Assembly: GCF_045862745.1 (NCBI RefSeq)
Contig: NZ_BQXN01000030.1
Span: 1 to 22,998 of the forward strand
Direction of reading: 5' to 3'
Length of the DNA: 22,998 bases
DNA from: Furfurilactobacillus entadae
GTDB taxonomy: Bacteria > Bacillota > Bacilli > Lactobacillales > Lactobacillaceae
The notes below the pieces were generated by a model that made no database searches, had not been told where the DNA came from, and was given only the letters and a program-made list of their open reading frames with translations. Of the stretch, positions 12,242 to 21,250 are shown one piece after another (position 1 is the stretch's first letter; each line of letters opens with the position of its first letter). Made by a program: the position numbers and the translations under genes.

Positions 12242-12257
12242 GACGGCTTCGGCCGTC
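12242..12257 (+). other. Stable hairpin with UUCG tetraloop
   Basis: GACGGC (12242-12247) pairs perfectly with GCCGTC (12252-12257) around TTCG. It stands seven bases after the extension stop and 36 before the tail chaperone start. No T run follows, so it is not a standard terminator. It may stabilise the upstream message or affect expression of the next gene. Confidence 0.5.
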
Positions 12258-12293
12258 ATACATAGAACACACTAAAATTATGGAGGTCTACAC

Positions 12294-12833
12294 ATGTCAG
12301 ATGTAATTAGCTTAACCATTCCCAATGACCACTTAGATTTTGAAATCGGTGGTAAGACGTTTACAGCTTCGTTTTCCGATAAGTCCGTCGCTGTCTTTAA
12401 GGCGACTGCCCTAGAAATCGAAAAGCACGAGGTTCATATCGTGCAAGAAGTCGATCGGCTGGCAACGGAAGCCACTGCCAAAAAGGACGCAGCGCGAAAG
12501 AAAGAAAACGGTGAGTTGAAGCCCGATAGTGTCCGCTTGCAGAAGACCTTAGCAGCGATTGACCGTGATTACAATCAGCGGTTTGTCAACGCCTATGAAA
12601 AGGCCGACAAAAAGGCTGGGGAACAATACAAACAGTATTTGGATGATTTGTTTGGTGCTGGTTCTGGTGAACAAATTTATAAAATCTGTTCAGAATCTAG
12701 CAACGTGTTGTCTAAAGTTGTGACCCAGGTTGTTACCAATATGACACAAGCGACAGATCTATCTGATTATCGCCAACGCTATGCCAATCAGATTGCGGCT
12801 ATTAAAGCCAGTGAGACACAAGTAGGTGAATAG
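12294..12833 (+). CDS. Tail assembly chaperone
   Basis: The first of two genes between the major tail and tape-measure genes, where siphophages encode the proteins that coat the tape measure and recruit tube subunits (lambda gpG/gpGT role). It has 179 residues, with an N-terminal beta part (ISLTIPNDHLDFEIGGKTFT) then long charged helices (EKHEVHIVQEVDRLATEATA and onward). The N-terminal sequence resembles that of other Lactobacillus phage chaperones. GGAGG (12282-12286) precedes ATG. A frameshift fusion with the next gene seems excluded, because the required -1 frame has TGA at 12827 and the next gene has its own site. Confidence 0.75.
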   Translation: MSDVISLTIPNDHLDFEIGGKTFTASFSDKSVAVFKATALEIEKHEVHIVQEVDRLATEATAKKDAARKKENGELKPDSVRLQKTLAAIDRDYNQRFVNAYEKADKKAGEQYKQYLDDLFGAGSGEQIYKICSESSNVLSKVVTQVVTNMTQATDLSDYRQRYANQIAAIKASETQVGE

Positions 12834-12835
12834 CC

Positions 12836-13471
12836 ATGAGTTTTACCGAGGTCAACGTTGATTATGTAGATTTCGAGGGACGGCGTTATCGTCTTGATCT
12901 CTCGTTTCGGGTGGTGTTGTTGTACTTTGAGTTGATTAAAGACGAAGGATTGACGCCACAAGAACGGATTGAGTTAGCAACCGACTTATTGGTAGACAGC
13001 GATGCTAGTAATCTTGATGTACCAGAAAAATCCAAGTTATTAGATACTATCTTTCACGAAAAACTGTATACAGAGCGGGAGAAGCGCCGAGAAAAGCTGT
13101 TTAAACACAGCAAGCCATCGTTTGACTTTGACGCTGATGAAGATTTAATTAAAGCCGGGTTTCAGCAGCAATACGGGATTGACTTAGACACGGCTAATTT
13201 AAGTTGGTCCAAGTTTAACGCTATGCTGGATGGTCTGACGGATGATACTCAGTTTCGCAAAGTGACCACGTACCGAACGATTAAGGTAAACGACGATATG
13301 TCAGACGAACAAAAGGGGCTCATCAATAAGATGAAGCTCCTTTATTCGTTAGATGAACCAGAGCACGAGGGCAAGTTTACTAAATCGGAGCTTGACCTAG
13401 TGTTAGCTGGCTTAGATATGCCACACAAAGCACTAAAAATGCAGGAACTCAGAAAAGCAGGAAAGATTTAG
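12836..13471 (+). CDS. Gp15-family tail assembly protein
   Basis: A 211-residue protein matching the Bacteriophage Gp15 family: the N-terminal FEGRRYRLDLSFRVVLLYFE, a charged linker (REKLFKHSKPSFDFDADEDL), then FQQQYGIDLDTANLSWSKFN and TTYRTIKV, which is the recognisable core. Members always sit just before the tape measure and are thought to be the second tail chaperone. Two bases separate it from the preceding stop, with AGGTGA (12824-12829) as ribosome binding site inside the upstream gene. It is 13 bases from the tape-measure start. Confidence 0.87.
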   Translation: MSFTEVNVDYVDFEGRRYRLDLSFRVVLLYFELIKDEGLTPQERIELATDLLVDSDASNLDVPEKSKLLDTIFHEKLYTEREKRREKLFKHSKPSFDFDADEDLIKAGFQQQYGIDLDTANLSWSKFNAMLDGLTDDTQFRKVTTYRTIKVNDDMSDEQKGLINKMKLLYSLDEPEHEGKFTKSELDLVLAGLDMPHKALKMQELRKAGKI

Positions 13472-13484
13472 GAGGTATTAGCGT

Positions 13485-16400
13485 ATGGCCGTTGATGGGG
13501 CTGTCAGAATTAACGTTGATTTAATAACTAAACAGGCCCTAGCCGGCGCTAAGACATTAGATCAGGCCTTAAAGGGTGTGGATGTTAACCCAGCGTTGGC
13601 GACACATGTTTCCGAGTTTACAAAGAGCTTGGCGGCCAGTCGGGCAACTGTGCAACAGGCCCGTGCTGAAGTTGATAAGTTAGCGAAGAGCGAGGGCAAC
13701 AACAGTGACAAGCTAAAAGAGGCCAGAAAGGCCCTAGCACAAGCCGAAGCTGAACAAGGCAAAATGATTCAGCAATTAAAGCTGAGTGCGTCAGCGTGGA
13801 AGTCTGTGGGGTCTGAGCAAGAAGAAGCCGGGCTAAAGACATCGGCCAACGTTTCCAAGTTAAAAGGGCTACGCACACAGTTGGCTGCCAATCAGGCTGA
13901 AATCGTGCGGACGGCTGATCAGTTGCGCCATCTTACCCAAGATGAAAATGCTAATGGTGCGGAGGTCGCGGCCACCCGGACTAAATACCAACAGTTACAA
14001 GCGCAACAACAGGCGTTAGTTGTTGAATCCGGTAAATTAGATAAGGCTGTCGGCGGGCTAACACCGGCGATGGCCGCGTCTGCGGATAAAGCATTGGTGT
14101 TATCAGGCCGCTTTAAAGAGGCCGGTGAAAACATGCAGAACCTGGGTCGGACGGCCACCATGGGCGCGACATTGCCAATTGTGACGGGGTTTGGCTTGGC
14201 GTATAAAGCCGCGTCAGACTTCCAATATCAATTACAGGATATTCGCAAGGAAGTGCAAGCTCAAGGCTACTCAACCCAGCAAGTAAACGGGATTATGAAA
14301 CAGTTGTCATCGGACACGTTGTCATGGTCTAAACAGTTTGGGGTCGGGACCAAAGAAATCAACGACGGGATGTTTGAGCTGGTTTCTAATGGGTACAACG
14401 TCAAGCAGGCTATGGGCATGATGCCAAGCCTGTTAAAGACGATGACGGCTAACTCCGACAAGTCTGGTCAGTCCATTAAGCTAACGGCGTCCATGCTGGA
14501 GCAGTTCGGGCAGAACTTAGGTTCTAACGGAACAGTTATTAAGAACGGTAACGCGTTAATGAACCAGATGACTGAGGCAACACATAAGTCAGCCATGTCA
14601 CTTGGGGATTTGCAAGAAATCAGCGGGAACGCCGGGGCTGCCATGCACGCCATGGGCGTTAAGACTAACGAGTTTCTAGCCATTTCTGGGCGGTTGAAGT
14701 CGGCCGGGATTGATGCTAGTTCCGTTGGGACTGGTTTGTCTGCTATGATGACCCGGTTAGGTACTGGGACCGGGCAAGCCGCTGCTGATTTGAAGAAGTA
14801 CAACATTGCTATCTATGATTCACATGGCAAGATGAAAGATGTCTTCGACATCATCGGTCAGATGCAAAATGCCTACAAGGGCATGAACGATCAAGAACGC
14901 CAGAAGTTTATGTACGACACGATTGGTCAGGAAAACATGAAGGTTGGTATGACCTTGATGGACGCCAACCTAGGCCGGTACAAGTCATTGTCTGATGAGA
15001 TTGAACATAGCAATGGCACGGTCGATAAGTACAACAAGACCATGCGTGACACTAGCCAGTTCTCACAGCAGCAGTTTAAGGCCTCACTTCAAGCGCTCGA
15101 AATCGAGTTCGGACAAAAGTTATTACCAACCATTACGCCAGTGATCAAGGAAATCACCGACCTGATGAAGCGATTTACCGAATTAGATGGTCAAACGCAG
15201 CAGAATATTATTCATACCGCTCTATTGGTGGCCGCCGCCGGACCAGCGTTAAGTCTGCTGGGTAAAGGGACGTCATTAGTGGGGCTTTTTGTTAACAAAA
15301 ATACACGTCTATTAGAGCAGCTGGTACGTTTAACGGCAGGAACTAAGGGCGTGGGCGGCGCGTTGGAAGAAAGTGCGTACAGTGCAGTCAAGGCCGGGAC
15401 TTCCGTTTCCGGAGTGACAAGCAAGATGGGGCTGTTTTCCACGGCTACACGCGGCGTATTGAGCGGCTTGTCAGCTATTGGACCGATGTCCGTGGCAGCT
15501 GATGCAGGTATCGGTACACTTGCGCTAGGAGCTGCACCCGCAGCACTGGCAATCGCTGGTATTGGAACAGCGGCATTTCTCGCCATCAAGTCAGAGCGGG
15601 AACATGAAGCGGAGATTGATAAGCATAACAAGAAAATCGACGAGTTCGGTATGAACGTTAGCGACGCTACTGGGAAGGCCCTGAAAGGGTTCAACGATCT
15701 ACATGCCGGTGCTGAAAATGACATGACATTACTAGATACATCGGTTGGGAAGCAGTCACAAAAGCTGTCCAGCGATGTTGTAGATAAGTACTCAAAAATG
15801 GCTGATATGGTCGTCAATAAGTTTAAGGGTATGAAGAATGACACGCTTAGCGTGCTTGATGATATCGGCAAGAATTTTGGCGAAGAAGGTAACCAATGGG
15901 CTAAAGGTGTTGGCGACAGTGTTAAGACACGGACCGATGGGACTGTATCGGCAATTAAGGACGCCAAAAAAACCATTAACGATTTGTATAAGTCATTAGA
16001 TGGTGATTTATCTAAAGCTAACTCGACCCAACAAGCAGAATTGACAGACGCACAAAATACTATTGCCGAAGGAGCGACGGTATTTGCAAAATCATATCAA
16101 GACCAGCAGATGATTTATCAACGCTATGTTAATGACCATGGCGATATTACTAAAAAAATGTATGGCACAGATCAAAAACAAGCGGATAAATCATACAAGT
16201 CAGTGGCCGACGCAGCCGACAAAGATTTTAAAAGCAAGAACAAAAAATTGAAAAATGCTTATGATCAAAACGAGATCGACTACAAAGAGTACACCACTGG
16301 ATTAGATGCCATTGACGCCGAGAAAACAGCAAATAAAGCTAAAGCGAACATCCAGTATTTGAATACCGAAAAAGCATTTTCGGATAAATATAAAAATAAC

Positions 16401-19313
16401 GGTGAGGAGATGCTCAGAAATGGTCAGAAATTAAACGAGGCTGAAACTCGACTGGACGCACAAGGAAATAAACAGTACTTCGACAAAATGGACCAGGCCT
16501 GGTTGTATCGCAGTGCCTGGATCGGTACAGCAAAGGAAGATAACGAAAAGTATATTCAACAACAAAAAACGGCTCACGGAACATTGCAAAAGAATCTGGA
16601 TGACTATCAAAAATCCCAAGAAAAAGCATACAAAGCCATGGGAATGAGTTCTAAGCAAGCCAAGTTGCAGGCGGAAGTTGATGTTCAAGATTTAACGAAC
16701 ACTCTTTCCAAAAGCGATGAAAAAATCGCCGCCGCCGCAACAAAGCAGCACGCTTCGTATGTCAAAGGATTGACTGATGGGTCTCAAGGATCAGTAACAG
16801 AAGTTGCGGCAAAATGGGGACTAAACATTGCCGATGCAACACAAAAGGTTGACCTAGGAAGATACGGGAAAAAGTCAGCCCAAGACTTCTGGAATGATTT
16901 TCAATCTGGCAGCAAGGTTGGTTTTAAGGAGGCCGAAGTTTACTTCCAATCGATGTTTGATGATTGGAAACGGGTCGGAAACTCTCAATTTAACGATTTG
17001 GCCAATTCCGAAAAAAGCACTTTGCTCCAAGGGTTAGAATCCGGAGCAGTAACTATGAAACAGGCTGTTAAACAATTTGGAAAATCAATTTTAGATGCAT
17101 TTCCGCAGGATCTTTCGACAGTTGGTCAAACCGAGTGGGATACGCTACGGCAAGGTCTAGAAAACGGACAGTTGAAGAGTGCTGATGTACTTAAAAAGTT
17201 TGGGGCTTCGGCACTGGACATTTTCCCGAATGACTTAACACAACTGGGAGAAAACGACATTAAAACGCTCCAAAAAGGTTTGGGCAAGCAATTTGATGCT
17301 GCAACATTGCAGCAAAAGTACGGTGACCAATTTACCCAGATTTTTCAACAAGACCAGGTATTAAGCAAGATTGCTGATAATGACATGAAGACGTTACAGC
17401 TTGGTTTGTCCTTGGGAGTTATCAACAAAGACCAGCTTGGGGCGCAATACAAACAGCAGCTAGATTCGATTTATGGACAAGACCTTTCCAAACTCGGTAA
17501 GGATTCAATCTCAACACTTGCTCAAGGGTACAAACTTGGTATACCAGAAGCGACTACGCAAATGGACGCACTGGAAAAAATGGTAGGTGATAAAACAAAA
17601 ATTGATGTCTCCGGGCATGGGAAAGAGACAATGGCTACGTTGAATAAACAATATCTGGACGGAAAAGTAACTTCCGAAGATTATTTCAATGATTTAGCCC
17701 AATTTTTGCGTAAAACTTCTAACGTTACATTAACTCCCGAAGGTATTGCCACAATGGGAAGCTATAATAATGGTTTAGGGAGCCAAAAAGAAGTGGTTAC
17801 GGGAACTGTTAAAGGAATTCGTACTGATGCAGAAAGCAACACTATTCCAAGTGGGGTTGTGTATAGTAATGGTCAACAATTTTCAACGGGATGGTCCAAT
17901 GGGATAGATTCAAAAGGTGACCTTCCAGTGACTTCAACGTTCAACATTATGAATGGGATTGTAGGAAACATGAACACCTCCGCTGATGCAATTAATACCA
18001 TCTCTAAGGGAACGGGTGGATCAGGAAACGCAGTAAGTAAGCCAGGAGGTCAAGGATTTAATAAACCAACGAGCATATCACAATTTAGGCACGCCACTGG
18101 TACACGTGGACAATTAACTCGGCCTGAACTGGCTATGGTTGGTGATGGTGGCCGTAGTGAATTGATCGACTATGGTAATGGTCAATTGGAATTGTCCCCA
18201 GACAAACCAACAATGCGACATTTACCAGCCGGCTCCACGGTTTTTAATGGTCAAGACACATTGCGAGTGCTTCCAGCATTGAAAGCTATGGGTGTGCCAA
18301 TGCACGCTACTGGGACTGGTGGGAATATTGCCGACTGGTTTAAAAACTTGTTTGGCGATGTATTTAAATTCTTTGAACACCCAATTGAAAACTGGGAAAA
18401 ATTAATTGACCAGTCTTATGACATGAAGCCGTTTGGGAGTGATCCAACAACAATTGGCTCAAGCACGAAAACTTGGGAAAAGAAACAGACTAGCTTTTTA
18501 GAAAAGTTAAAACAAGAGATTGAAGCTATTGGAACCGGGCAAGGCCATGTTGACATGGATACGTTTAGTAAGGCCGCTCATATGGCTGCTTCATTAATGA
18601 ATCAAACCCTTTCCGATGGTGATATTGCCCATTTGTATTTCCAAGCTATGACTGAATCAAGCGCCAATCCTTCACAAGGCGGCGGATATGATGACCATGA
18701 TGGTAGTGGATTACCAATGGGCATTTTCCAATATAAGCGCGGTACGTTTAGCTCTTGGGCAGTACCGGGGCACACAAATATCTTAAGCTTGATGGATCAG
18801 CTGCTTGCTGTCCTCAACGATAGTAACTGGCGTTCAGACTTTCCACCAATAGGCGTTAAACGTGGTTGGGGACCATCTGGTCACCCAATGTACGATAAAG
18901 GTGGTATCTCTTACGCAAAACAATTGGCATGGGTTTCTGAACACGGTCAAAAAGAAATCCATATTCCAGACGATCAGTCAGCCTACTCAAAGGAACTGAC
19001 TGAGGACGCGGTTAAGATGTCGTTTGGTCAACAAGCATTTGTGGCAACGACGGCGGAACAAGCGTCAGGCTTCCGGCCAACTGTTATGGCAGCACCGCAA
19101 CCCGTGCAGTTAAGTACACAGCAAGCAGGACAACAGGTTAATAATGGCGGTCTTGGTGGTGAACTAAAAGGGTTAGTAGATGCTTTGAGTTCGAAGATGG
19201 TCAACATCAATTTGCAACTGGATAACGGCGTATTATTTAATGCACAATATCCGCTGATTAAGCTGGCATTGGGTCAGGATGTAACGATTGATAAGACGAG
19301 AGGAGGTAAGTGA
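13485..19313 (+). CDS. Tape measure protein with lytic transglycosylase-like domain
   Basis: At 1942 residues, the longest gene of the window. It sets tail length and is released into the host at infection. Order: N-terminal coiled coil with Ala/Gln/Lys-rich heptads (about 1-200); TP901-type tape-measure core (about 215-560); hydrophobic segments near 575-605 and 650-705, probably membrane-active; charged helices (710-1120); about eight degenerate ~41-residue repeats (1123-1455); and a C-terminal domain around residues 1690-1800 resembling soluble lytic transglycosylases, with AMTESSANP (Glu ~1724, candidate catalytic acid) and GLPMGIFQYKRGTF. The ending QKEIHIPDDQSAY is usual for these proteins. 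At the usual ~0.15 nm per residue the tail would be up to ~290 nm. Codon composition turns AT-rich between about 16000 and 18000, suggesting mosaic origin. GGAGG starts translation. Confidence 0.94.
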   Translation: MAVDGAVRINVDLITKQALAGAKTLDQALKGVDVNPALATHVSEFTKSLAASRATVQQARAEVDKLAKSEGNNSDKLKEARKALAQAEAEQGKMIQQLKLSASAWKSVGSEQEEAGLKTSANVSKLKGLRTQLAANQAEIVRTADQLRHLTQDENANGAEVAATRTKYQQLQAQQQALVVESGKLDKAVGGLTPAMAASADKALVLSGRFKEAGENMQNLGRTATMGATLPIVTGFGLAYKAASDFQYQLQDIRKEVQAQGYSTQQVNGIMKQLSSDTLSWSKQFGVGTKEINDGMFELVSNGYNVKQAMGMMPSLLKTMTANSDKSGQSIKLTASMLEQFGQNLGSNGTVIKNGNALMNQMTEATHKSAMSLGDLQEISGNAGAAMHAMGVKTNEFLAISGRLKSAGIDASSVGTGLSAMMTRLGTGTGQAAADLKKYNIAIYDSHGKMKDVFDIIGQMQNAYKGMNDQERQKFMYDTIGQENMKVGMTLMDANLGRYKSLSDEIEHSNGTVDKYNKTMRDTSQFSQQQFKASLQALEIEFGQKLLPTITPVIKEITDLMKRFTELDGQTQQNIIHTALLVAAAGPALSLLGKGTSLVGLFVNKNTRLLEQLVRLTAGTKGVGGALEESAYSAVKAGTSVSGVTSKMGLFSTATRGVLSGLSAIGPMSVAADAGIGTLALGAAPAALAIAGIGTAAFLAIKSEREHEAEIDKHNKKIDEFGMNVSDATGKALKGFNDLHAGAENDMTLLDTSVGKQSQKLSSDVVDKYSKMADMVVNKFKGMKNDTLSVLDDIGKNFGEEGNQWAKGVGDSVKTRTDGTVSAIKDAKKTINDLYKSLDGDLSKANSTQQAELTDAQNTIAEGATVFAKSYQDQQMIYQRYVNDHGDITKKMYGTDQKQADKSYKSVADAADKDFKSKNKKLKNAYDQNEIDYKEYTTGLDAIDAEKTANKAKANIQYLNTEKAFSDKYKNNGEEMLRNGQKLNEAETRLDAQGNKQYFDKMDQAWLYRSAWIGTAKEDNEKYIQQQKTAHGTLQKNLDDYQKSQEKAYKAMGMSSKQAKLQAEVDVQDLTNTLSKSDEKIAAAATKQHASYVKGLTDGSQGSVTEVAAKWGLNIADATQKVDLGRYGKKSAQDFWNDFQSGSKVGFKEAEVYFQSMFDDWKRVGNSQFNDLANSEKSTLLQGLESGAVTMKQAVKQFGKSILDAFPQDLSTVGQTEWDTLRQGLENGQLKSADVLKKFGASALDIFPNDLTQLGENDIKTLQKGLGKQFDAATLQQKYGDQFTQIFQQDQVLSKIADNDMKTLQLGLSLGVINKDQLGAQYKQQLDSIYGQDLSKLGKDSISTLAQGYKLGIPEATTQMDALEKMVGDKTKIDVSGHGKETMATLNKQYLDGKVTSEDYFNDLAQFLRKTSNVTLTPEGIATMGSYNNGLGSQKEVVTGTVKGIRTDAESNTIPSGVVYSNGQQFSTGWSNGIDSKGDLPVTSTFNIMNGIVGNMNTSADAINTISKGTGGSGNAVSKPGGQGFNKPTSISQFRHATGTRGQLTRPELAMVGDGGRSELIDYGNGQLELSPDKPTMRHLPAGSTVFNGQDTLRVLPALKAMGVPMHATGTGGNIADWFKNLFGDVFKFFEHPIENWEKLIDQSYDMKPFGSDPTTIGSSTKTWEKKQTSFLEKLKQEIEAIGTGQGHVDMDTFSKAAHMAASLMNQTLSDGDIAHLYFQAMTESSANPSQGGGYDDHDGSGLPMGIFQYKRGTFSSWAVPGHTNILSLMDQLLAVLNDSNWRSDFPPIGVKRGWGPSGHPMYDKGGISYAKQLAWVSEHGQKEIHIPDDQSAYSKELTEDAVKMSFGQQAFVATTAEQASGFRPTVMAAPQPVQLSTQQAGQQVNNGGLGGELKGLVDALSSKMVNINLQLDNGVLFNAQYPLIKLALGQDVTIDKTRGGK
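16851..17849 (+). repeat. Eight degenerate ~41-residue repeats in the tape measure
   Basis: Protein-level tandem repeats with loose consensus DLSxLGxxDxxTLxxGLxxG, followed by about 20 variable residues often ending FG-x3-LD-x-FPQ. Units start near residues 1123, 1171, 1209, 1250, 1290, 1333, 1374 and 1415 of the tape measure. The DNA copies are too diverged for recent duplication. The steady spacing suggests a structural unit. Confidence 0.7.
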
Positions 19314-20134
19314 TGAATCAGCTAGATGTGGAGATTATTTTAAAAGATGGTACTAGCCATTGGTTATCTGATTTAGGCATTCAGGTAGAAAAGTTTTCAC
19401 CACCAGCGCCATCATTTTCGCGGAGTTATACTCCCATTGGGATGTATAGCGTTGTCGCGTCTGATATTCACACAACAGAGCGCAAGATTCCGCTTGTGTT
19501 CGATGTACGAACGGAAGACACACCAGAGCAAGAGTTAGCACGTTTACAGGTTTTTGACCTGTTTCGGGGTTATGAAGACTTCTATGTAATCAGTAGTGTG
19601 GCCCCTTTCATTCGTTGGCCCGTCCATGCCGACGATGGGTTTAGTTTTGATCCTTACGGAGCGTCACCAATCATTACTGAAGATATTACGGTTAATTTGG
19701 TGGCAACAAGCGGATTCGGTGAGACCGTCAACACAACGGATGCCATGGATAAGCCGGCCTTTTTGGGATTCGACATCCCATTTAGTTGCTTGCCACCGTA
19801 CCATTTTCAAGATCAGACTGAGGTACAGGTGTTCGTTGGTGGTAGTATTCCGTTAACGTCCGATGGCAAACCGGCCACTTTATTCTTCCATGGTGACGTT
19901 AGCAGCCAATTGACGATTAAAAACAAAACGACCGGCCAAACTTTCCAACTTAACCAGTCGCTCAATAAGAACCAAGAACTAATTTTATACGGCATGGTTC
20001 CAGTTGTTGACGGCGTGAACGTTTACGACAAAGGAAACCATGCCTATTTAGACTTTGCGAAAGGTATCAACGAATTGACCATTAGCGGTGCAACTAACTT
20101 TGATCTGACGTTTACTACTCGTTATTACGTTTAG
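19313..20134 (+). CDS. dit: Distal tail protein (Dit, Sipho_tail family)
   Basis: A 273-residue protein after the tape measure, the standard place for Dit, whose hexamer forms the hub joining the tail tube to the baseplate. The N-terminal half matches Sipho_tail: SFSRSYTPIGMYSVVAS, then ERKIPLVFDVRTED, LFRGYEDFYVISSVAPFIRW, and DITVNLVATSG. The C-terminal half is beta-rich (GKPATLFFHGD to DLTFTTRYYV), a galectin-like fold in known structures. I choose ATG 19313, which overlaps the tape-measure stop (TGATG) and lies six bases from AGGAGG (19301-19306). The GTG just before is too close to that site. Confidence 0.9.
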   Translation: MNQLDVEIILKDGTSHWLSDLGIQVEKFSPPAPSFSRSYTPIGMYSVVASDIHTTERKIPLVFDVRTEDTPEQELARLQVFDLFRGYEDFYVISSVAPFIRWPVHADDGFSFDPYGASPIITEDITVNLVATSGFGETVNTTDAMDKPAFLGFDIPFSCLPPYHFQDQTEVQVFVGGSIPLTSDGKPATLFFHGDVSSQLTIKNKTTGQTFQLNQSLNKNQELILYGMVPVVDGVNVYDKGNHAYLDFAKGINELTISGATNFDLTFTTRYYV

Positions 20135-20149
20135 GAGGGGAGGAATTAC

Positions 20150-21250
20150 ATGCTGTACTTACGTGATGTGTCTGGCAATGAAGAACCAATACAACCCACG
20201 TCAGCTACGTTAACTAATACGCTTAATCAGATTGCTAAACTTGACGTGTCATTTTTAAACAACGGTTTGAATGAAGCAGCGGCGGGAATGTTACAACCTC
20301 GAACGCTGCTGGTTGACAGTACAACTGGTGAACAGTACAGGATTCAGACAACAAGTGGCGCCAACGTAGGCGATTACCGTAGCTGCAAAGCCACCTTTCT
20401 TGGCGTTCTTCATGATTGGAATGACCATTATATAGAAAGCGTGTTAACGGGATCGCAATCGTTAGATTCTTGCATGAAGCTAATAACGGCTAATACTGGT
20501 GTGACATATGCCATTCACGATAATTTCGATAATTACTCATTTAGTGAGAATTTTGGTGGTGGAAAAGGTTTCGACCTGTTTTTGAACACGTTAATGAGTG
20601 ATTTTGGGTTTGAATGGTCATACAGTAATGCACATGTAGACATTTACAAGAAGGTTGGCAAAGACAAAGCTTTCGTGTGGTTGGATAACCTCGACTTGTT
20701 CTCGCTGAGTGATCAAGGTGATTTTACTGCCATTGCCACACATATTAAAGGAACAGGCAAGATGGATGAGAACCAGCACCCACAGGCTACGGCTGATTAT
20801 ACAAGCCCAAATGCAGCGCAGTGGGGCATTATTGACGCTGATCCAGTGAGTGATGAACGCTTTACTGACAACAACTCATTGCTGGACTATTTGAAGACGA
20901 AGATTCAGGACACACCACAGGTTCAACGAACAGCAACACTTAACCAATTCGATCAGAACACACCGCGTGGTAAAACCAACGATGGTCATATTGGTAACTA
21001 CGGGTATATCCGGGATCGCAACGGTGTGGATGTATTAACGCGCGTGAGTGAAACGTCGAGCGACTTGGTTAATCCTGAATCCAAAAGTGTTACATTTGGT
21101 AATCTTGACCAGAGTTTTACCCAAATCATGGCTGGTTTAAAGACGGCGCATGATGATTCAGGTAAGACGATTGAATCATTGAAAAATGAAGCGGCTAAGT
21201 GGAAGCCAGATATTGCCATCTTACCGAAAGTTGGTGAAGTAGATGACTGA
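20150..21250 (+). CDS. tal: Tail-associated protein (Tal), short form
   Basis: A 366-residue protein matching the Prophage_tail/endopeptidase-tail (gp27-like) core: LYLRDVSGNEEPIQPTSATL, LDVSFLNNGLNE, LLVDSTTGEQYRI, the FGFEWSYSNAHVDIYKKVG segment and DDGKT-like C-terminal coil. The trimer closes the tail tip below Dit. It ends soon after the structural core (TAHDDSGKTIESLKNEAAKW), with no C-terminal peptidase or lysozyme domain, unlike many longer Tal proteins. Cell-wall cutting is therefore probably supplied by the tape-measure domain. GGAGGGGAGG (20133-20142) gives a strong start. The end overlaps the baseplate gene by eight bases. Confidence 0.88.
   Translation: MLYLRDVSGNEEPIQPTSATLTNTLNQIAKLDVSFLNNGLNEAAAGMLQPRTLLVDSTTGEQYRIQTTSGANVGDYRSCKATFLGVLHDWNDHYIESVLTGSQSLDSCMKLITANTGVTYAIHDNFDNYSFSENFGGGKGFDLFLNTLMSDFGFEWSYSNAHVDIYKKVGKDKAFVWLDNLDLFSLSDQGDFTAIATHIKGTGKMDENQHPQATADYTSPNAAQWGIIDADPVSDERFTDNNSLLDYLKTKIQDTPQVQRTATLNQFDQNTPRGKTNDGHIGNYGYIRDRNGVDVLTRVSETSSDLVNPESKSVTFGNLDQSFTQIMAGLKTAHDDSGKTIESLKNEAAKWKPDIAILPKVGEVDD

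Noticed and set aside
12242..12257. Terminator after the major tail gene
   Set aside because: The hairpin is strong but followed by ATACATAG, not by T residues.
12824..12838. Lambda gpG/gpGT-style -1 frameshift joining the two tail chaperone genes
   Set aside because: The -1 frame carries TGA at 12827, leaving almost no window, no slippery heptamer is present, and the second gene has its own ribosome binding site and ATG.
15212..15976. 254-aa minus-strand frame inside the tape measure
   Set aside because: It mirrors the codon pattern of the tape-measure gene, lacks a start signal, and its low-complexity Ser/Pro/Leu content is typical of an antisense shadow.
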